Below are positions 23,534-32,979 of a stretch of DNA of 64,000 bases, piece by piece. Both the position numbers and the translations under genes were made by a program. Numbering within the stretch: the first letter of the stretch is position 1; every line of letters starts with the position of its first letter. The notes under the pieces are model-generated. The model had not been told where the DNA came from, searched no databases, and saw only the letters and a program-made list of their open reading frames with translations. This DNA is from CADEED01 sp963711635 (lineage in GTDB: Bacteria > Pseudomonadota > Gammaproteobacteria > Steroidobacterales > Steroidobacteraceae), in assembly GCA_963711635.1 (NCBI GenBank), contig CAVQEZ010000005.1:372001-436000 (forward strand), given 5' to 3'.

Positions 23534-25006
23534 CTAAGTCGCGGCCGGCGGCCCGAACCACTTGGTCAGGGCGTCTGCGAGCCCGCGCTGATTGTGATCT
23601 CCCACCCATGCCACATATCCGTCGGGGCGGACTAACACGGCGGCGGGAGCCGCGACCGTCCCGAGTGCCGGGAGCTCCCATTCGCCCTCGTAGCTGGCGT
23701 CGATCACCCGAACGCGATCTGCCCACGGAGCGATATCGACGCCGCCGGGTTCACGCAGGTTGAGCAGCACTGGTTTGGCATCGTGCAGCAGCGTAAAGAC
23801 CCGCGTGCCGTTTGCCGTGATCAGGTCCAGATCGGGCATGCGGCGTCCGAGCAGCGGATGCGTCTTGTCGAGGTCCGAGGAACCAAGGTCGTAGTGCACG
23901 CCCAGGCCCGACATCTCGGCGGTCAATCGTTTGCGAGGCTCTTCCATGCTGAGAAATTCGGAAAAAAATTCTCCCGCGGCCTTGGTGCGTTCGTCCGTAC
24001 GCCGCAGCGCCACCTGCGCCATCGTGTTGCGCAGGACACGCGCCGCCACGGGAAAGCGCTCGGCGTGATAGGTATCGAGCAGGCTTTCGGGTGCAGTCCG
24101 CTTGACCACCTGCGCTAGCTTCCATCCCAGGTTCATCGCATCCTGCACACCGATGTTGAGGCCTTGTCCACCGATGGGCGGATGCACATGCGCGGCATCG
24201 CCGGCCAGCAGCACGCGTCGGTCGCGGTAAGCGACCGCCTGGCGCGTCATGTCGGTGAATCTCGAGATCCAGGTGGGGCTGTGGATGCCGTAGTTAGTCC
24301 CGTAGACCTCGAGGAGCATCTCGCTGACATCGCGCAGCGTGGGTTCGCCGTCGAGCCGCAGCCGCCTCTCGGTCAGCACCATGCGCGCCCCGCCATTGTC
24401 CCCTTTGCCGATGGCATGGATGCCAACCGCATCCTGGTGAAAGCCCCACTTGGGCTCCTCGGTGGTCCTGGCTTCGGCGATCAGCCAGCTCGTCGTCGGG
24501 TCCCAGCCGGCAAATTCGATGCCGGCGATCTTGCGGATCAGGCTGCGGCCGCCATCGCAGCCGACCAGGTATTGCGCCCGCAGTGACCGCCCGTCAGAGA
24601 GGGTGACGTCGACGCCGGTGCCATTCTGCGCAAAATCCGTCGCTTCACATCCGCGATAGATAGGTACGCCCAGCTCGCCGACCCACTCGGCCAGGATGCG
24701 CTCGATGTGGTTCTGGAACAGCCCGAGCACATAGTTGTGCCGGGTGGGGAAGTCGCTGAGATTCAGCGGGATGTGGAAGTGCACTTGCTGATGCTTCGTG
24801 CCCTGCGAGACGAAGCGATCGGCGATTCCGCGCTGATCGAGAATCTCGATGGTGCGGGAGTGCAGTCCGCCCGCGCGCGAGCCGGCGAGTTCCTGATTCG
24901 CGCGTCGCTCGACAATGGCGACGTCGACACCCGCCAGCGCGAGCTCGCCCGCCAACATCAGCCCTGTAGGACCGCCTCCGACAATTGCTACCGCATGCTC
25001 GGTCAT
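23534..25006 (-). CDS. FAD-dependent aromatic monooxygenase (PheA/TfdB type)
   Basis: A 490-residue intact flavoprotein hydroxylase. The Rossmann motif is AIVGGGPTGLMLAGELALAG at the N-terminus, the DG motif is LVGCDGGRSLIRK, and the GD motif is RVLLAGDAAHVHPPIGGQGL. A thioredoxin-like C-terminal domain follows (HPLLGRRMPDLDL to VRPDGYVAWVG). The length and layout match phenol or rifampicin-type class A monooxygenases. It would hydroxylate an aromatic substrate with NAD(P)H and O2. The substrate cannot be told from sequence. It stands alone, with no frameshift. Confidence 0.9.
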   Translation of the reverse strand: MTEHAVAIVGGGPTGLMLAGELALAGVDVAIVERRANQELAGSRAGGLHSRTIEILDQRGIADRFVSQGTKHQQVHFHIPLNLSDFPTRHNYVLGLFQNHIERILAEWVGELGVPIYRGCEATDFAQNGTGVDVTLSDGRSLRAQYLVGCDGGRSLIRKIAGIEFAGWDPTTSWLIAEARTTEEPKWGFHQDAVGIHAIGKGDNGGARMVLTERRLRLDGEPTLRDVSEMLLEVYGTNYGIHSPTWISRFTDMTRQAVAYRDRRVLLAGDAAHVHPPIGGQGLNIGVQDAMNLGWKLAQVVKRTAPESLLDTYHAERFPVAARVLRNTMAQVALRRTDERTKAAGEFFSEFLSMEEPRKRLTAEMSGLGVHYDLGSSDLDKTHPLLGRRMPDLDLITANGTRVFTLLHDAKPVLLNLREPGGVDIAPWADRVRVIDASYEGEWELPALGTVAAPAAVLVRPDGYVAWVGDHNQRGLADALTKWFGPPAAT

Positions 25007-25171
25007 TTTTCGTGACTCCGATTTTCCGCCGGTTCTGGCAAGGCCGGCGATGCTGCGTCACGACCCGGGTCTTTCGGCAAGCCCCCGGGTGCGGTACATT
25101 CTCATAGTGCCAGGGAGCGAATACTTTCCCGCGCGCGCCTCGACCGATCTACCGACGACCTCCCGCCGCCG

Positions 25172-25199
25172 CACAGTGCTCCGCTCAACTGTCAGGCCG
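25172..25199 (+). repeat. attC right-end remnant
   Basis: GTGCTCCGCTCAACTGTCAGG then CCGG resembles the right end of array attC sites (GCGCTCAGCTCAACCGTTAGGCCGC) with several changes. It lies just before the next plus-strand gene, where an attC would end. Confidence 0.45.
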
Positions 25200-25204
25200 G
25201 AAAC

Positions 25205-25579
25205 ATGAGCACATGTTTAAAAGCCCTGGTCGCATTCGCGCTCCTTTTCGCCGCATCGACCGCCTTCGCGCAGACTGAAGTCCGATTCACGGGTGAGACC
25301 ACGGCCGACGAGACACTCATCCGCGATGTCATGCAGCACCTCATCAGTTACATCCATGACAAGCTGAAATGCGAGAACGTCGAGTTGGTCGAAGCGGAAG
25401 TGCTGCCGAAAGAAAGCATCAAGCGCGATCCAGCCGACCCTGAGGGCACCCAGCCCGCTACTTACGAAAATTGGGTTGCCACCTATTGCGGCACTTCGAA
25501 GTCCTTTCGCGTCGTGTTTTGGGCTTCGAAGGAGGGCGGTACGATGTTCAGAATTGCGTTGAGGCCCGCGGGGACGTGA
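25205..25579 (+). CDS. Small periplasmic protein of unknown function
   Basis: A 124-residue protein with a signal peptide (LVAFALLFAASTAFAQ). The mature part (EVRFTGETTADETLIRDVMQ; a Cys pair at KCENVE and TYCGTS) is not a family I recognise. Its TGA overlaps the GTG of the next small lipoprotein gene. Confidence 0.65.
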   Translation: MSTCLKALVAFALLFAASTAFAQTEVRFTGETTADETLIRDVMQHLISYIHDKLKCENVELVEAEVLPKESIKRDPADPEGTQPATYENWVATYCGTSKSFRVVFWASKEGGTMFRIALRPAGT

Positions 25580-25707
25580 TTCTGAAGCTGCTGCTGCTCG
25601 CGTGCGCACTCGCACTCGGGGGATGCGCCTCTCGCCAGGCAGGCGCTAGATCAAACAAGAAATTCTACGAGGAATTCATGAAGAAGCTGGAGGCGAGCGG
25701 ACGTTAG
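25576..25707 (+). CDS. Small lipoprotein
   Basis: A 43-residue protein starting at GTG 25576 in a GTGA overlap with the previous stop. The lipobox is LALGGC: LKLLLLACALALGGCASRQ. After the lipidated Cys only about 25 charged residues remain (KKFYEEFMKKLEASGR). Similar tiny lipoproteins occur widely; the partner may be the periplasmic protein upstream. Confidence 0.55.
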   Translation: MILKLLLLACALALGGCASRQAGARSNKKFYEEFMKKLEASGR

Positions 25708-25823
25708 GGACTGCGTGCCGGGCGACCTTTTGCCAGCCCACAGGGTGTGCCCCCATACTGTTTATGTACGGGTCCGGCCGCAGTCCGGCCCCGTTCAATA
25801 GTCGTATATATAAGAGTGGTGAA

Positions 25824-27195
25824 ATGACCCCCGAATCCGTCCGTACCGCGGCCGACGCCCGCAAGATCGTCGAGGAGCGCAAACTCGACCACGTCAAGGT
25901 GGGAGTGTTCGACAACGACGGCGTCATGCGCGGCAAGTACATGGGCCGCGACAAGTTCTTCTCCGCGCTCGACAAGGGATTCGGCTTCTGCGACGTGGTG
26001 CTGGGCTGGGACTCGAACGACCAGCTCTATGACAACGTCAAATACACGGGCTGGCACACGGCCTACCCCGACGCGCCGGTGCGCGTGCTGCCGGACACCT
26101 GCCGACCGGTGCCCTTCGAAGGCGACATGGTCATGTTCCTGGGCGAGTTCGCCGAGAAGGCCGAGGCCGTGTGCCCGCGCGCAACACTGCGCCGCGTGCT
26201 GAAGAAGGCTGGCGACCTGGGCTACGACGCGATCGCCGCCACCGAATTCGAATTCTTCATGTTCAAGGAAACACCGGAGTCGATCCGCGAGAAAGGATTT
26301 CGTGGCCTGACAACCATGACGCCGGGCTACTTCGGTTACTCGGTGCTGCGCTCGCTCAGTGCACTCGGAGTTCTATCACCAGCTGCTGAAGCTCTGCGCC
26401 GACATGCGAATTCCGATCGAAGGCCTGCACACCGAGACCGGTCCCGGCGTGCTCGAGGCCGCGATCCAGTATTGCGAAGCGCTCGAAGCCGCCGATCGCG
26501 GCGCGCTGTTCAAGACCTTCACCAAGATCCTCGCGCAGCGCAACGGCATGATGGCCACGTTCATGGCCAAGTGGAGCAAGGACTGGCCGGGGCAGAGCGG
26601 CCACGTGCACACCTCGCTCAAGCGAAAATCCGACGGCAAGCCGGCCTTTCACGATGCCTCCAAGCCGCACTACATGTCCGACGAGATGCGCTGGTACGTA
26701 GGCGGGCAGCAGAAGCTGATGCCGGAGTTGTTAGCCATGGTGGCCAGCACCGTGAACAGCTATTCGCGACTGATCCCGGGCTTCTGGGCGCCGACCTCCG
26801 CCACCTGGGGCGTCGAGAACCGGACCACGGCGTTACGAGTGATTCCCGGCGGACCGTCCAGCCAGCGGGTCGAGTACCGCATCGCCGCGGCAGACATCAA
26901 TCCGTATCTGGCCATCGCCGTGGCCCTGGGGTCGGGTCTCTACGGCATCGAGAACAAGATCGAGCCCGATCCGATGGTCGAGGGCAATGCCTACGACAAG
27001 AAATTCCCCAAGACGCGCTCCCTGCCGCGCACGCTCACCGAAGCCTCCGAGTGGCTCGAGAAATCCAAGCCGGCTCGCGCGCTGTTCGGTGACGCGTTCG
27101 TCGAACACTTTGCCGCCAGCCGTGAATGGGAAGACCGCGAATTTCGTCGCGCCATCACGGACTGGGAGCTGGCCCGTTACTTCGAGATCATCTAG
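25824..27195 (+). CDS. Glutamine-synthetase-like gamma-glutamylamide ligase
   Basis: A protein of about 457 residues of the GS family. It shows the active-site strand IAATEFEFFMF, the ATP/ammonium region GQSGHVHTSL, and ATWGVENRTTALRVIPGGP. In the first 120 residues FDNDGVMRGKYMGRDKFFSA fits the PuuA/GlnA-like amine ligases rather than classical GlnA. One frameshift near 26369 (ALG to SEFYHQLLKL). It is followed immediately by aldehyde and alcohol dehydrogenases and an amidotransferase. It probably condenses glutamate with an amine; ethanolamine is suggested by context. Confidence 0.8.
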
Positions 27196-28597
27196 ATGAC
27201 CCTCATCACACGAGCCCCGGAAACCCAGAAGACGGTGAGCCCGATCGATGGGCGCATCTACGTCGAGCGCATGCTGGCGACGCCCGAGGAGATCAACGAA
27301 ATCCTGCGCACCGCACGCCATGCCCAGGCAGCGTGGCGCAATGTGCCGCTGGCCGAGCGCGCGCAAATCCTGCTCGCGGTTCTGCGATGAATTCGAGAAG
27401 CGCGGTGCGAAGATCGCGGAAGAGCTGACCTGGCAGATGGGCCGGCCGGCGCGTTACGCGCCCAATGAAGTGCGCGGCACGCTGGAGCGCGCGCGCCACA
27501 TGATTGCCATTGCGCCGCAGGCGCTGGCGGATCTCGACGCGGGGCCGAAGCAGGACTTCAAGCGCTTCGTGCGGCGCGACCCGCTGGGCGTGGTATTCAC
27601 CATCGCCGCATGGAACTACCCGTACCTGATTGCCGTGAACAGCGTGATACCGGCGCTGATGGCGGGCAACGCCGTGATTCTCAAGCATTCGGCGCAGACG
27701 CCGCTGTGTGCCGAGCGTTTCGCGGAATGTTTCGAAGCCGCCGGTTTGCCGAAGGGAGTGTTCCAGATCGTGCATGCCTCGCACGAGGACACGGACCGCA
27801 TCATCCGCGACCCGCGCGTGAACTTCGTGGCCTTCACGGGTTCGGTGGCCGGTGGGCATGCCGTGCAGCGCGCGGCCTCGTCGCGTTTCATCGGCGTGGG
27901 CCTGGAGCTCGGCGGGTGCGACCCCGTGTACGTGCGCCACGATGCCAACCTGGCGCATGCCATCGAAAACATCGTCGATGGCGCATATTTCAATTCCGGG
28001 CAGTCCTGCTGCGGACTGCAACGCATCTACGTGCATCACGGCATCTATCAGAAGTTCGTCGACGGTTTCGCGGATCTCACGCGCAAGTACGTGCTCGACG
28101 ATCCGCGCGAGGCCGACACCACGCTGGGCCCGGTGGTGCGCACGGCGGCCGCGGAGAACGTGCGAACGCAACTCGACGCGTCCATCAAGGCGGGAGCGAA
28201 AGGGCTGATCGCCGAATCGGCATTCTCGAAGAGCGAGCGCGGGACGCCTTACCTGGCGCCGCAGGTGCTGGTGAACGTCGACCACCGCATGCCCATCATG
28301 CGCGAGGAAATCTTCGGGCCGGTGGCTGGCATCATGAAGGTGGGCTCGGACGATGAGGCCGTCGATCTCATGAACGACAGCGACTACGGACTCACGGCAG
28401 CCATCTGGACCGAGGACGCGGATGCGGCGGAGGCGCTGGGTCAGCGTGTCATCACCGGCACCTGGTTCATGAATCGCTGCGACTACCTGGACCCGGCGCT
28501 GGCCTGGGTGGGTACCAAGGATTCGGGGCGTGGATGTACGCTCTCGGTGGTCGGCTACGAACACCTGACACGGCCAAAATCATTCCATCTGCGTTGA
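27196..28597 (+). CDS. Aldehyde dehydrogenase
   Basis: A NAD(P)-dependent aldehyde dehydrogenase of about 466 residues. Motifs are FTIAAWNYPYLIAVNSVIPA, AFTGSVAGGHAVQRA, LELGGCDPVYV and NSGQSCCGLQRIYVH (catalytic Cys), then MREEIFGPVAGIM. One frameshift near 27388 joins LLAVLR to DEFEKRGAKIAEEL. ATG 27196 directly abuts the ligase stop. In the proposed pathway it would oxidise the aldehyde of a gamma-glutamyl intermediate. Confidence 0.88.
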
Positions 28598-28635
28598 GGA
28601 CGACATGAAGTCTCACCGACAGTTACGAGCGGGTC

Positions 28636-29802
28636 ATGACCATACCCATGAAGGGCAACTGGAACTACCCGACGCGCGTGTGGTCGGGACCGGGACGCAT
28701 CTCCGAGCTGCCCAAGGCCTGCGAAGAGCTGGGCATCGTGCGCGCGCTCATCGTCACGGATTCGGGCCTGAAGGATTCGCCCATGATCCGGAAAGTCATG
28801 AGCCTGCTGCCCATGGCCAAACTATTCGCCGATGTGCGCGGCAACCCGGTGGCGGCCAATGTCGAGGCGGGCCTCAAGGCTTATCACGCTGGCGCGCATG
28901 ATGGCGTGATCGCCTTCGGCGGCGGTTCGGGCCTGGACGCCGGCAAGGTCATCGCGTTCATGTCGGGGCAGACGCGCCCGCTGTGGGACTTCGAAGACGT
29001 CGGCGACTGGTGGACGCGCGCCGATCCCAAGGGCATCGCGCCGATTGTCGCAGTCCCCACGACGGCCGGCACCGGCAGCGAAGTGGGGCGCGCCGGCGTC
29101 ATCCTCAACGAGCAGACTCACCAGAAGAAGATCATCTTCCATCCGAAGATGATGCCCGGCATCGTGATCGCGGATCCGGAGCTCACGGTGGGCCTGCCGC
29201 CCAAGATCACGGCCGCCACGGGCTTCGATGCCTTCGTGCATTGTTTCGAGGCCTTCTGCGCGCCGGGATTCCATCCGCTGGCCGATGGCGTGGCGCTCGA
29301 GGGCATGCGCCTCATCAAGACCTATCTGCCGCGCGCCGTGAAGATGGGCAGCGACATGGAGGCGCGCTCGCGCATGCTGGCGGCCGCCAGCATGGGCGCG
29401 ACGGCGTTCCAGAAAGGCCTCGGCGCGGTGCACGCCATCGCGCATCCGGTGGGCTCGTTCTTCGATACGCACCACGGGCTCACCAATGCCGTGATCATGC
29501 CGTATGTCATCGTGCACAACCGCGATGCCATTGCCGAGCGCATGAAGGTGGTGGCGCGCGTGCTGGAGCTGCAGAAGCCCGGTGTCGATGGCGTGCTCGA
29601 CTGGGTGTTGAGCTTCCGCAAGGAGCTGGGCATTCCTCATTCACTGGCCGACATCGGCGTCACGCTGAAGAATCCCGACGAGATCGGTCGCGAAGCGGCC
29701 ATCGATCCGTCGGCGAGTGGAAATCCGGTGCCAGTGGATGCGCTGACGCTCGAACGCATCTTCCGCTCCGCCGTGAAGGGCGACCTGTCGTTGAAGAGTT
29801 GA
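28636..29802 (+). CDS. Iron-containing (type III) alcohol dehydrogenase
   Basis: A 388-residue intact enzyme. The NAD-binding GGGSGLDAGKV and VPTTAGTGSEVGRAGVI are followed by the metal-site segments TGFDAFVHCFEAFCAPGFHP and GAVHAIAHPVGSFFDTHHGL, which carry the Asp and three His ligands. ATG 28636 is preferred (an upstream ATG at 28605 lies in another frame). It would oxidise the hydroxyl group of a gamma-glutamylated amino alcohol. Confidence 0.9.
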   Translation: MTIPMKGNWNYPTRVWSGPGRISELPKACEELGIVRALIVTDSGLKDSPMIRKVMSLLPMAKLFADVRGNPVAANVEAGLKAYHAGAHDGVIAFGGGSGLDAGKVIAFMSGQTRPLWDFEDVGDWWTRADPKGIAPIVAVPTTAGTGSEVGRAGVILNEQTHQKKIIFHPKMMPGIVIADPELTVGLPPKITAATGFDAFVHCFEAFCAPGFHPLADGVALEGMRLIKTYLPRAVKMGSDMEARSRMLAAASMGATAFQKGLGAVHAIAHPVGSFFDTHHGLTNAVIMPYVIVHNRDAIAERMKVVARVLELQKPGVDGVLDWVLSFRKELGIPHSLADIGVTLKNPDEIGREAAIDPSASGNPVPVDALTLERIFRSAVKGDLSLKS

Positions 29803-29804
29803 CG

Positions 29805-30638
29805 ATGCCCCGCATCCTGGTCATCGACGGGAATGAGGCCGCGACGCGTGCCAGACATGTCTCCCTGGGCGGCACGGACTCGGGTGACGGCTACGCCGCC
29901 ACGCTCAGGCGGCTGCAAAAAGACATCGAGTGCGACATCGTGCGGGCCGCGGACGGAGTTCCCAAACTACCCGATGGCGTCGCGCTCGCGGACTATCACG
30001 GTGCCGTGATCACGGGATCGGCGCTCAACATCTATTCACGTGAGGCTGCCGTCGAACGCCAGATCGATCTCACCAAGGCGGTATTCGCCGCCGGTGTGCC
30101 GTGCTTCGGCAGTTGCTGGGGCCTGCAGGTGGGCGTGACGGCCGCGGGCGGCAGCGTGGTGCGCAATCCGCGCGGCCGCGAGTTCGGCTTCGCGCGCCGA
30201 ATCATGCTGACGGCACAGGGCCGCGATCACGGCATGTTCCAGGGCAAGCCCGAAGTGTTCGAGGCCTGCACCGTGCACGTCGATACCGTGGAGAGCCTGC
30301 CGGCCGGATCGACGCCGCTGGCACACAACGACATGGGCCTGCAGGCGGCCGAGATCAAACACAAGCACGGCACGTTCTGGGGCGTGCAATACCACCCGGA
30401 ATACAGCGCGGCGGAGATCGCGGCCATGGCGCGGCGCTACGCCGAAATGCTGATCCGCGACGGGCTGGTGGAGAGTCCTGCCGAGCTCGACGCGTTGACG
30501 GCCGACCTGGTGCAACTCAACGAACAGCCTGACAACCCACGCCTGACCTGGCGTTTTGGCGTGGGCGCGTCGGTAACCGATCCTGCCCTCCGTCTGGCGG
30601 AGCTACGCAACTGGCTCGAACGGCAAGTCAAAAAGTAG
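29805..30638 (+). CDS. Class I glutamine amidotransferase-like hydrolase
   Basis: A 277-residue class I GATase-type protein. The nucleophile elbow is PCFGSCWGLQVGV, with the catalytic Cys in GSCWG, and the His-Glu dyad is in GVQYHPEYSAAEIA. The C-terminal extension of about 60 residues is unlike the short peptidase C26 enzymes. In amine-catabolic clusters this family removes the gamma-glutamyl group at the end of the pathway (compare PuuD-type hydrolases). It starts 2 bases after the dehydrogenase stop. Confidence 0.82.
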   Translation: MPRILVIDGNEAATRARHVSLGGTDSGDGYAATLRRLQKDIECDIVRAADGVPKLPDGVALADYHGAVITGSALNIYSREAAVERQIDLTKAVFAAGVPCFGSCWGLQVGVTAAGGSVVRNPRGREFGFARRIMLTAQGRDHGMFQGKPEVFEACTVHVDTVESLPAGSTPLAHNDMGLQAAEIKHKHGTFWGVQYHPEYSAAEIAAMARRYAEMLIRDGLVESPAELDALTADLVQLNEQPDNPRLTWRFGVGASVTDPALRLAELRNWLERQVKK

Positions 30639-30658
30639 CCGCGCTGCTCGTCGCAGCG

Positions 30659-31642
30659 TTGTGCCTCGCCGGCTGCGTCTCCAGCATGCTGGCGCAGAAG
30701 ATCGTCGCGCCACCTAACAAGAGTGGCATCAAGCCGCTGTTCTCGGATTGGCAAATTCTCGCGCACGCACCCGAGGCATTTGCCGCGACCTGGTCGGTGG
30801 ATGTCGGGCCGCCGGCCGCGAAAATCGCGGTGGCGGTGGTCGAGCCGGGTGACTACGGCTTCACCTACGACCTGCAGATGGAATACGCCGACGGCAAGGA
30901 CCCCAACATCAAGCGCTTCGACGCGTACTGGCGTCCAGCGAGGGCGCGCGAGCCGCGCGAGTCCCGCGGCACCATCCTGCTGCTGCACGGCTATCTGCAG
31001 AACCGCAACTACATCGCGCCCTGGGCAGTGCGGCTGGCCGAGGCCGGCTATCGCTGCGTACTGGTGGATCTGCGCGGTCACGGCGCCTCGACCGGCGACC
31101 ATATTTCCTTTGGTGCCTTCGAATCGCGCGATCTGTCGCAGGTGCTCGATGACCTGCAGCGTCGCGGCTGGGATGTCTCGCGCGTGGGCCTGCTGGGCAT
31201 CTCATACGGCGGGTCGGTGGCGCTGCTGACGGCGGGCAGGGACAGCCGCGTGGCCACCGTGGTGGCGTTCGAACCGTTCTCGTCAGCCGAACGCGCCGTG
31301 CCCGAGCTCATGCGGGCGGCCTTTGCGCGCGAAGCCAGGGGCATCACGGACCGGCAATTCGCGGCCGCACACCAGAAGGAAGCGGCCATCGCGGGTTTCA
31401 GCTGGGCCGACGCCGACATCGTTGCCGCGCTGGCGCGCACGCGCGCGCCGGTGCTGTTCATCCACGGGGCCCGGGACAGCTGGTTGTCGCCGGATCACAG
31501 CCGGGAGCTGCTCAAACACGCGCCCGACGGCAGTAAGCTGGCCATCGCGCCGCGTGACAACCATGTGTCGCTGCCATTGCAGCTGCAGATGTACGCGCCC
31601 CCGGTCATCACCTGGTTCGAACGAGGCCTGCGCACGCCTTGA
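30659..31642 (+). CDS. Alpha/beta hydrolase, probable lipoprotein
   Basis: A protein of about 327 residues with an alpha/beta-hydrolase core: ILLLHGYLQNRNYIAPW, VDLRGHGAST, LLGISYGGSVALLTAG (nucleophile Ser), APVLFIHGARDSWLSPD and the His in PRDNHVSLPL. A lipobox (LLVAALCLAGC) lies at the start. The first in-frame start after the GATase stop is TTG 30659, which would cut this signal. The frame stays open upstream (KVAALLVAALCLAGC), so an indel near 30636 is likely. Substrate unknown. Confidence 0.75.
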   Translation: MCLAGCVSSMLAQKIVAPPNKSGIKPLFSDWQILAHAPEAFAATWSVDVGPPAAKIAVAVVEPGDYGFTYDLQMEYADGKDPNIKRFDAYWRPARAREPRESRGTILLLHGYLQNRNYIAPWAVRLAEAGYRCVLVDLRGHGASTGDHISFGAFESRDLSQVLDDLQRRGWDVSRVGLLGISYGGSVALLTAGRDSRVATVVAFEPFSSAERAVPELMRAAFAREARGITDRQFAAAHQKEAAIAGFSWADADIVAALARTRAPVLFIHGARDSWLSPDHSRELLKHAPDGSKLAIAPRDNHVSLPLQLQMYAPPVITWFERGLRTP

Positions 31643-31729
31643 TGGCCTGATTCAGCCCGTGTAATCGCGCTGCAACCTTCTGACGGAATGATTCGCATCC
31701 ATTGTGAATCATCGAGATAGGAGGCGTTC

Positions 31730-32756
31730 TTGAGAATCCTGCTCGTCACTGATGCCTGGGAACCACAAGTCAACGGCGTGGTGCGTACGCTCAAGACCAC
31801 GGCGCGTGAGCTCGCCGCCATGGGTCACGAAGTGCGCTTTCTCACGCCGCTCGAATTCCGCACGCTGCCTTGCCCCACGTATCCGGAAATCCGCCTGTCG
31901 CTGTTTCCGCGGGGCAAGGTCAATCGCACCATTCGCGAATTCGACCCGGACGTGCTGCACATCGCGACCGAAGGCCCGCTCGGCTTGGCCGCGCGCCGCT
32001 TTGCGTTGCGCCACGACTTTCCATTCACCACGGCCTATCACACGCGTTTCCCCGAGTACGTGCACGCCCGTTTCCGCCTGCCCGTCGACTGGAGCTATGC
32101 GTGGCTGCGGTACTTCCACGGTCCTTCCAAGGCCGTGATGGCGCCCACGCAGGTGGTGGTCGACGATTTGCGGGCCAATGGGTTCGGGAACGTGAGGCTC
32201 TGGTCGCGCGGCGTCGATGGCGACATCTTCCGTCCGCAGCCGAGCAAGCGGCTGAACAGCGAGCCGCCCATCTTTCTGTATGTCGGGCGCGTCGCCGTGG
32301 AGAAGAACGTCGAGGCCTTCCTCGGCCTCGACCTGCCGGGGTCGAAGTGGGTGGTGGGCACGGGGCCCTCGCTCGAACGCGTCCGTGAAAGATTCCCCGC
32401 GGTTAACTACCTGGGGGTGCTCGAACGCGAGGAGCTGGCCCAGGTCTACGCCGCGGCGGATGTTTTCGTGTTCCCGAGCAGGACCGACACCTTCGGCCTG
32501 GTGTTGCTCGAGGCCATGGCCTGCGGGCTGCCGGTGGCGGCATATCCGGTCACCGGGCCGCGCGACGTGGTCGGCGACTCGAAGGCCGGCGTGCTGCACG
32601 AAGACCTGCGCACCGCCTGCCTGCGAGGCGCTGAAGCTCAGGCGCGAGGATGCGCTGGCGCGCGCGCGGCTGTTCACCTGGCGGGCGGCCACCGAGCAGT
32701 TCTTCGGCAACCTGCATCCGCGCAAGCGCGCGGCGGGGTCGCCGGCATTTGCCTGA
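31730..32756 (+). CDS. GT4 family glycosyltransferase
   Basis: About 341 residues. The N-terminal domain begins ILLVTDAWEPQVNGVVRTLK. The donor-binding domain has YVGRVAVEKNVEAFL and the E-x7-E-type FPSRTDTFGLVLLEAMACGL. This fits GT4 enzymes that transfer mannose or glucose to lipid acceptors (MgtA/PimB-like). Start TTG 31730, preceded by GGAGG. One frameshift near 32625 joins the body to EALKLRREDALARARLFTWR. No other envelope genes flank it. Confidence 0.85.
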
Positions 32757-32979
32757 TTCTCCGGGCCTGATTCCCCAATACGAACAATCAGTTGTACCCG
32801 ACGCACTGAACTCGTGCCGTGCACCGGCCGGTGGCGGCACACGTCTGTCTTCGTTCTCAGTTGCAGGTGCACACAGGCGCCAGCCTATACTCGGCCCGGC
32901 AGAGCCGCCACTGCATCTCGAGCAACAAGAAGAAAACACAGATGGGCCACGGCACGACCGCGGCTCCGGGGAGTTACGC

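Noticed and set aside
6555..25823. An integron integrase or transposase gene near the cassettes.
   Set aside because: No frame on either strand shows the R-H-R-Y pattern or the IntI patch, and no insertion sequence ends were seen.
32861..32891. A sigma-70 promoter (TTGCAG, TATACT) before the permease.
   Set aside because: The spacer is 19 bases and the -35 box is weak, so I do not list it.
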